A stretch of 9,884 nt of DNA from Erysipelotrichaceae bacterium (GTDB taxonomy: Bacteria; Bacillota_I; Bacilli_A; Erysipelotrichales; Coprobacillaceae), in contig JAJQDJ010000058.1 in the NCBI GenBank assembly GCA_021202205.1, positions 1 to 9,884 of the forward strand. The letters are read 5' to 3'. Positions 6,335 to 9,884 of this stretch are shown here, in pieces. The position numbers and the translations under genes were made by a program. Position 1 is the stretch's first letter. The number at the start of each line of letters is the position of its first letter. The notes below the pieces were generated by a model. The model worked only from the letters and a program-made list of their open reading frames with translations. It was not told the origin of the DNA and did not search any database.

Positions 6335-6984
6335 TGGATTTTAAAACAATTATTGATGAAGAAAGAAAGCAGCCTTATTATAAACAATTAGAAACATTTG
6401 TGAATCATGAGTATCAAAAAAAAACTATTTATCCACCACGTAATCGTGTATTTCATTGTTTTAATTTTAAAGATTATGATGATATTAAAGTTGTCATCAT
6501 TGGACAAGATCCCTACCATGAAGAACGTCAAGCTAATGGCTTAGCTTTTAGTGTGGCGAGAGGGGTGCAAATACCTCCTAGTCTTGTTAATATTTATCAA
6601 GAAGCTCATGACGATGTGGGTATTGATATTCCTAAACATGGTGATTTATCAGCATGGGCCAATCAAGGAGTTCTATTACTCAATACTGTTTTAACAGTTG
6701 AGGCTCATCGTGCTAATTCTCATAAAGGTAAGGGCTGGGAAATATTTACTAATCATATTATTGAAGTGATGAACCAAAGAGAAAAACCATTAGTCTTTAT
6801 TTTATGGGGCAGACAAGCTATTGATAAGGCTACGATGATTGATCAAAATAAGCATCTTGTGATTACAAGTCCCCATCCATCACCATTATCGGCTTATCGT
6901 GGTTTCTTTGGCTCTAAACCATTTTCACGTACTAATAAGTTTTTAATTGAGAATCATATTGAGCCTATAGATTGGAGGTTATAA
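6334..6984 (+). CDS. ung: Uracil-DNA glycosylase, family 1
   Basis: Base-excision repair enzyme that removes uracil from DNA arising from cytosine deamination or dUTP incorporation. The defining motifs are all seen: the catalytic water-activating loop GQDPYH (57-62, D59), the uracil-recognition residues F72 and N117 (in LLLNTVLTVE), and the DNA-intercalating loop HPSPLSA (181-187, H181). At 216 residues it is the normal length for bacterial Ung. The ATG shares one base with the preceding phosphatase stop (TAATG), so translation is probably coupled; no strong separate Shine-Dalgarno is present. It ends one base before folC, whose ribosome binding site lies in the ung 3' end. Confidence 0.97.
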   Translation: MDFKTIIDEERKQPYYKQLETFVNHEYQKKTIYPPRNRVFHCFNFKDYDDIKVVIIGQDPYHEERQANGLAFSVARGVQIPPSLVNIYQEAHDDVGIDIPKHGDLSAWANQGVLLLNTVLTVEAHRANSHKGKGWEIFTNHIIEVMNQREKPLVFILWGRQAIDKATMIDQNKHLVITSPHPSPLSAYRGFFGSKPFSRTNKFLIENHIEPIDWRL

Positions 6985-6985
6985 C

Positions 6986-8203
6986 ATGTTTGATAATGTA
7001 GAAGAAGCTATTGCTTATATAGAATCAAAACGTAGTAAACGTACCATTGATGAATTTAGAAAAACATTGAATAAATGCCGTATCCATATGAAACAAAAAA
7101 ATATGATTCATATTGCTGGCACCAATGGTAAAGGCTCTACAGTCAATTATTTGCGTAGTATACTTAATGCTCATGAATATCATGTTGGAACATTTACATC
7201 ACCATATCTTATTTGTCATAATGATCGTATCAGAATAGATGACGCCCCTATTAGTGATGAAGATTTATTATTCTATATTAATAAATATTATGATGTTATT
7301 GAAGAAGACGGCTTATCTATGTTTGAAATCGATGTCTTGATTATGCTTGCTTATTTTCAAGATGAAGATTCGGATTATCGTATTATTGAAACAGGTATAG
7401 GGGGCTTACATGATAAAACTAATGTCATTGATCCGATTATTAGTGCGATTACTAATATAGGTATGGACCATCAAAAACAATTGGGTGAAAGCATTTATGA
7501 TATTATTAATGAAAAAATGTGTATTATCAAACCAAATCAATTATTCATTACATCTGAAAAACAAGGAACCATTCTTGCGAGACTTCAAGAACAATGCGAT
7601 GCCATGGGTGCAATGATGTGCGTTGTTCCTGAATATCAAGTATCTCATTATCCATTTCATTTTAGATATCGTGATATGGAATTTGAGTTAAAGAATCAAG
7701 GAATCTATCAAGTAGATAATGCTAGACTCGCTTTAACGATCGCATCTAAGCTATTCCGTTTAAATCCTGAAGTGACTGTTCCAGCTATTGAAAATGCTTC
7801 ATGGAAAGGAAGATATGAAACATTACCTTATAAAGACACGACAGTCGATATTGATGGTGCTCATAATGTTCCTGGTATAGTCGCACTTATTCAAACATTA
7901 GAAGTGAAAGAAGAGGAAAACGTTAGTATAATCTTTTCGTGTTTAAAAGATAAGGATATCAATCCAATGCTAGATATCTTATTAGAAGAAGGCTATGAAG
8001 TTTATTTAACACCATTTGATGATGAACGTGTTATTGATATAGCAAATGTAGAAGATCGTGATCATTTGATTAAGGTTGGTAGTTTTAAAGAAGCCCTACG
8101 TGCTGCTTATTTCAAAAAGAACCATATTGTTATTACAGGATCATTACATTTTATTTCAACAGTTAGAAAATATTTAGTCGATTTGGAAAAGGAGAAAAAA
8201 TGA
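6986..8203 (+). CDS. folC: Folylpolyglutamate synthase / dihydrofolate synthase
   Basis: Mur-ligase-family ATP-dependent enzyme that adds glutamate to dihydropteroate and/or extends the polyglutamate tail of folates, keeping them in the cell. Seen: the P-loop GTNGKGS (45-51), the substrate-binding TSPYL (71-75), GIGGLHDKTNVI (137-148), the ATP/Mg-region histidine in MDHQKQLG (160-167), GRYE (275-278) and DIDGAHNVPG (288-297) at the start of the C-terminal domain, and TGSLHFI (384-390). At 405 residues it is slightly shorter than many homologues (about 420-440), but no core motif is missing. Whether it is bifunctional cannot be decided from the sequence. GGAGG (6974-6978) precedes the ATG. The TGA overlaps the start of the next gene as ATGA. 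It lies in the ung-folC-regulator run and is probably co-transcribed. Confidence 0.95.
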   Translation: MFDNVEEAIAYIESKRSKRTIDEFRKTLNKCRIHMKQKNMIHIAGTNGKGSTVNYLRSILNAHEYHVGTFTSPYLICHNDRIRIDDAPISDEDLLFYINKYYDVIEEDGLSMFEIDVLIMLAYFQDEDSDYRIIETGIGGLHDKTNVIDPIISAITNIGMDHQKQLGESIYDIINEKMCIIKPNQLFITSEKQGTILARLQEQCDAMGAMMCVVPEYQVSHYPFHFRYRDMEFELKNQGIYQVDNARLALTIASKLFRLNPEVTVPAIENASWKGRYETLPYKDTTVDIDGAHNVPGIVALIQTLEVKEEENVSIIFSCLKDKDINPMLDILLEEGYEVYLTPFDDERVIDIANVEDRDHLIKVGSFKEALRAAYFKKNHIVITGSLHFISTVRKYLVDLEKEKK

Positions 8204-8634
8204 AAACAATCAATGAAGAATTAGTAGAAAATATTAACCGTGTATCACACAAAATTAAATTAGCGAACAGACCAGAAAAACCAGAATGCCATGGTGATAA
8301 ACCACCAATGGGACCTCCACCAAAAGGTAAACCAATGCATGAAAGAATTTTGGTATTACTTACTAAAGTAGAAAGTATTGAAAAACCACAATTAGAAATG
8401 ATTTTAGGTATAACTCATAGTATGAATGATAGAATACTTAAAGATTTAGTAGAAAAGAATTATGTATCTATGACTGGTAAAGGTAAAGATGCTATTATTT
8501 CTATTACTGATGAAGGTAAATCAAAATTACAACAAGATGAAGAAAAGAAAAAAGCTAATGAAGCTGCTGTATTTGATGCTTTAACTGATGAAGAAAAAGT
8601 ATTAGTTGTATCAATCCTCAACAAGATTCAATAA
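8200..8634 (+). CDS. MarR-like winged-helix protein with a proline/glycine/lysine-rich hinge
   Basis: A 144-residue probable DNA-binding regulator. The N-terminal helix (about 1-23) is followed by a flexible Pro/Gly/Lys linker (PPMGPPPKGKP, 35-45). Then comes a winged-helix-like section: helices at about 46-57, 61-70 and 73-87, and a beta-wing MTGKGKDAIISITDEGKSKL (91-110) of the kind seen in MarR/PadR-type proteins. A charged helical tail (111-144, DEEKKKANEAAVFDALTDEEK) is probably for dimerisation. Related small regulators in Firmicutes often carry a His/Gly-rich linker at the same place. No ligand or target is evident; a natural guess is self-regulation or control of the following ferredoxin gene. 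It overlaps folC by 4 bases (ATGA), so it is translated from the folC transcript. Moderate confidence: the fold is read by eye only. Confidence 0.72.
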   Translation: MKTINEELVENINRVSHKIKLANRPEKPECHGDKPPMGPPPKGKPMHERILVLLTKVESIEKPQLEMILGITHSMNDRILKDLVEKNYVSMTGKGKDAIISITDEGKSKLQQDEEKKKANEAAVFDALTDEEKVLVVSILNKIQ

Positions 8635-8668
8635 ATAAATTGGAATTTTTTAGAGAAGAGGAATGACA

Positions 8669-9429
8669 ATGAAATTTTATGAAATCATTTTTAGTCCGAC
8701 AGGAGGTACAAAGAAAGCAGCAGATATACTAATACACAGCCTCTCACAGGAGATTGTGGAGGTTGATTTATGTGACCGAAAGGCTGATTTTTCAAATGTA
8801 AACTTGAACGAAGATGATATTGCGTTGATTGCCGTTCCGTCTTATGGCGGTCGTGTTCCCCGAACTGCGGTGGAGCGACTTGAGACAATCGCTGGGAAAG
8901 TGCAAGGGCGTTTCTTGTCTGTGTATATGGAAACCGTGCGTATGACAATACTCTGGCTGAATTGCTGGATGTTTCCTGTAAAGCTGGGTTTAGACCGATT
9001 GCAGCAGTTGCAGCCTTGGCGGAACATTCGATTGCACGAAAGGTTGCTGCGGGTCGTCCCGATGCAGAGGACGAAAAATGTTTGAAAGCAATGGCAGTTC
9101 AAATTCACGAAAAACTTGACTTAGGAGATATTGCGGTTCCTTTAATCCCAGGAAAAGCTCCAGATAATCTAAGTCACTCAATGCCAGGTATCGCACCAGA
9201 TGCTTCGCCTTACTGTGTAAAATGCAGTCTTTGCGCAGAAAAATGTCCAGTCGGAGCGATTGATACCGCTTCAATGAATCCGGACAATAAAAAATGTATT
9301 AGCTGTATGCGTTGTATTTCCATCTGTCCAGTGGGAGCAAAGAAGCTAGGGCGTGTTATCACCAATCTGGGTGGTGTAGCACTTGGCGTTCTCTGTGCAA
9401 CTCGAAAGGATTGTGAATTGTTTTTATGA
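8669..9429 (+). pseudogene. EFR1-type flavodoxin/ferredoxin fusion, broken by a single-base frameshift
   Basis: An electron-transfer protein: N-terminal flavodoxin-like domain plus C-terminal ferredoxin with two 4Fe-4S clusters. The first frame has the phosphate-binding loop SPTGGTKKAA (9-18) and PSYGGRVPRT (57-66), and stays in register to GK (about residue 77, base 8899). From 8902 the -1 frame continues the same protein (ARAFLVCVYGNRAYDNT...), then the CVKCSLCAEKCP (from 9214) and CISCMRCISICP (from 9295) cluster motifs and the family ending CATRKDCELFL. One missing base near 8897-8901 (GGGAAAGTGC where GGGAAAGGTGC would restore the frame) explains everything; the restored length would be 253 residues, normal for the family. 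ATG 8669 is preferred over 8663 because GAGG (8658-8661) then sits 7 bases upstream. GC is far higher than in the neighbours (36 of 60 bases at 8821-8880 against 16 of 60 at 6361-6420), suggesting acquisition from another lineage. Confidence 0.85.
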
Positions 9430-9543
9430 GGTGCTGCGTAAATAGCTGCAAAAGCAGATTATGTAGAAGATACCTCAGCAAATTCCAGTTTAACAATGAT
9501 GTCGTAATAAATATTTGGTTTTATTTAAGATTGATATATATGT

Positions 9544-9577
9544 AAGCTAACTATTATGAAATAATGGTTAGCTTTTT
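9544..9577 (+). terminator. Strong intrinsic terminator downstream of the ferredoxin gene
   Basis: AAGCTAACTATTAT (9544-9557) pairs with ATAATGGTTAGCTT (9561-9574) over 14 positions with one G-U wobble, around the loop GAA, and is followed directly by TTT ATT (TTTTTATT with the stem end). The minus-strand side lacks a T-run, so it works for plus-strand transcripts, closing the ung-folC-regulator-ferredoxin run. Confidence 0.87.
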
Positions 9578-9717
9578 ATTAAACACAATTAAGAATTTCT
9601 TTTAGAAAATTGTTATGCATTTATAAATAATGCTTTAAGAAAATTATCAAGTATGATATTTATCAGTTATAAGAATATGAATAACATTATCAATTATTAT
9701 TGAATTAAAATATCTTA

Positions 9718-9745
9718 TTGTGAGGGAAAATAGAAATATTATAAT
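9718..9745 (+). promoter_or_regulatory. Weak candidate sigma-A promoter facing out of the window
   Basis: TTGTGA (9718-9723) and TATAAT (9740-9745) are separated by 16 bases. The -10 is perfect and the -35 matches 4 of 6. No coding start follows within the remaining 139 bases, so it would serve a gene beyond the edge or a small RNA. In sequence this AT-rich such matches also arise by chance. Confidence 0.25.
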
Positions 9746-9884
9746 TTTTGTATTTTATAGAAGCTTAAATGGTATCGATTTTATATAATTGTACATTTAA
9801 CATTGAATTTTTCAAAAAAATTTAAATTTTTAAAACCTCATTTGCACCGTGTGCGTCATTAAAATAAAAAAACATTGATTTTAT

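Larger units (their letters stand above)
9430..9884. other. AT-rich non-coding stretch
   Basis: No convincing gene on either strand in these 455 bases. The first 80 bases keep the higher-GC texture of the ferredoxin gene and include a short protein-like frame (9442-9507, beginning IAAKADYVED and ending LTMMS) with no start codon, perhaps a gene remnant. A strong terminator follows at 9544-9577. Beyond it the sequence is very AT-rich with only promoter-like and palindromic elements, and the window ends without a new coding start. Confidence 0.6.

Noticed and set aside
8894..8902. Programmed frameshifting in the ferredoxin gene at GGGAAAG
   Set aside because: The zero-frame codons are GGG AAA, so the X_XXY_YYZ register required for -1 slippage is not met.
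8691..9274. Minus-strand and overlapping open frames across the ferredoxin gene
   Set aside because: They are shadows of a higher-GC gene; they show no family motifs and no ribosome binding sites, whereas the plus-strand frames carry flavodoxin and ferredoxin signatures.
9816..9831. 16-base AT palindrome AAAAATTTAAATTTTT
   Set aside because: Made only of A and T in a very AT-rich stretch; expected by chance and not a terminator or a recognisable binding site.
9838..9861. Locally GC-richer block with GCAC/GTGC pairing and a minus-strand frame ending THTVQMRF, considered as a mobile-element end
   Set aside because: The minus frame is stopped again within about ten codons, the stem is only 4 bp, and no matching inverted repeat or target duplication is visible.

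Overview
The window is low-GC, AT-rich DNA with short intergenic gaps, strong AGGAGG-type ribosome binding sites and many 1-14 base gene overlaps. That points to a low-GC Gram-positive bacterium (Firmicutes). The yabP/yabQ sporulation genes, the rqcP-yabP-yabQ-divIC order and the general protein style suggest a spore-forming gut lineage such as the Erysipelotrichia/Coprobacillus group. The lineage is an inference; no rRNA or other marker is present.

Layout. (1) 1-1747: a 5' leader with a strong hairpin, then ppaC, a family II Mn-dependent pyrophosphatase carrying a regulatory CBS-DRTGG-CBS insert. It ends in a bidirectional terminator shared with a convergent HAD phosphatase gene (1746-2525, minus). 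(2) 2525-4717: from a divergent spacer starts a tightly packed plus-strand operon: glycerophosphodiester phosphodiesterase, rqcP (ribosome rescue), an unrecognised 85-residue protein, yabP, yabQ and divIC. It covers lipid-headgroup turnover, translation quality control, spore envelope formation and cell division. yabQ has no in-frame stop before divIC. (3) 4730-8634: a second run: an esterase broken by a one-base frameshift, a HAD phosphatase, ung (uracil-DNA glycosylase), folC (folate polyglutamylation) and a winged-helix regulator, almost all overlapping or abutting. (4) 8669-9429: a flavodoxin/ferredoxin fusion (EFR1-type) of much higher GC, broken by one frameshift and probably acquired. 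(5) 9430-9884: AT-rich, no gene seen, with a strong terminator and a weak outward-facing promoter candidate.

The most notable pattern is three places where a reading frame appears to lack a single base. In the esterase, the -1 frame after a T_TTT_TTC heptamer restores the catalytic-histidine tail and a stop overlapping the next gene. The same in-frame heptamer occurs near the end of yabQ, where a -1 shift would give an immediate stop before divIC. The ferredoxin protein is restored by one added base, but at a non-slippery site. Either consensus errors or real indels, or (for the first two) -1 ribosomal frameshifting, could explain this; the sequence alone does not decide. I do not see a convincing undescribed multi-gene system here: no CRISPR, transposase, toxin-antitoxin or defence cassette is recognisable.
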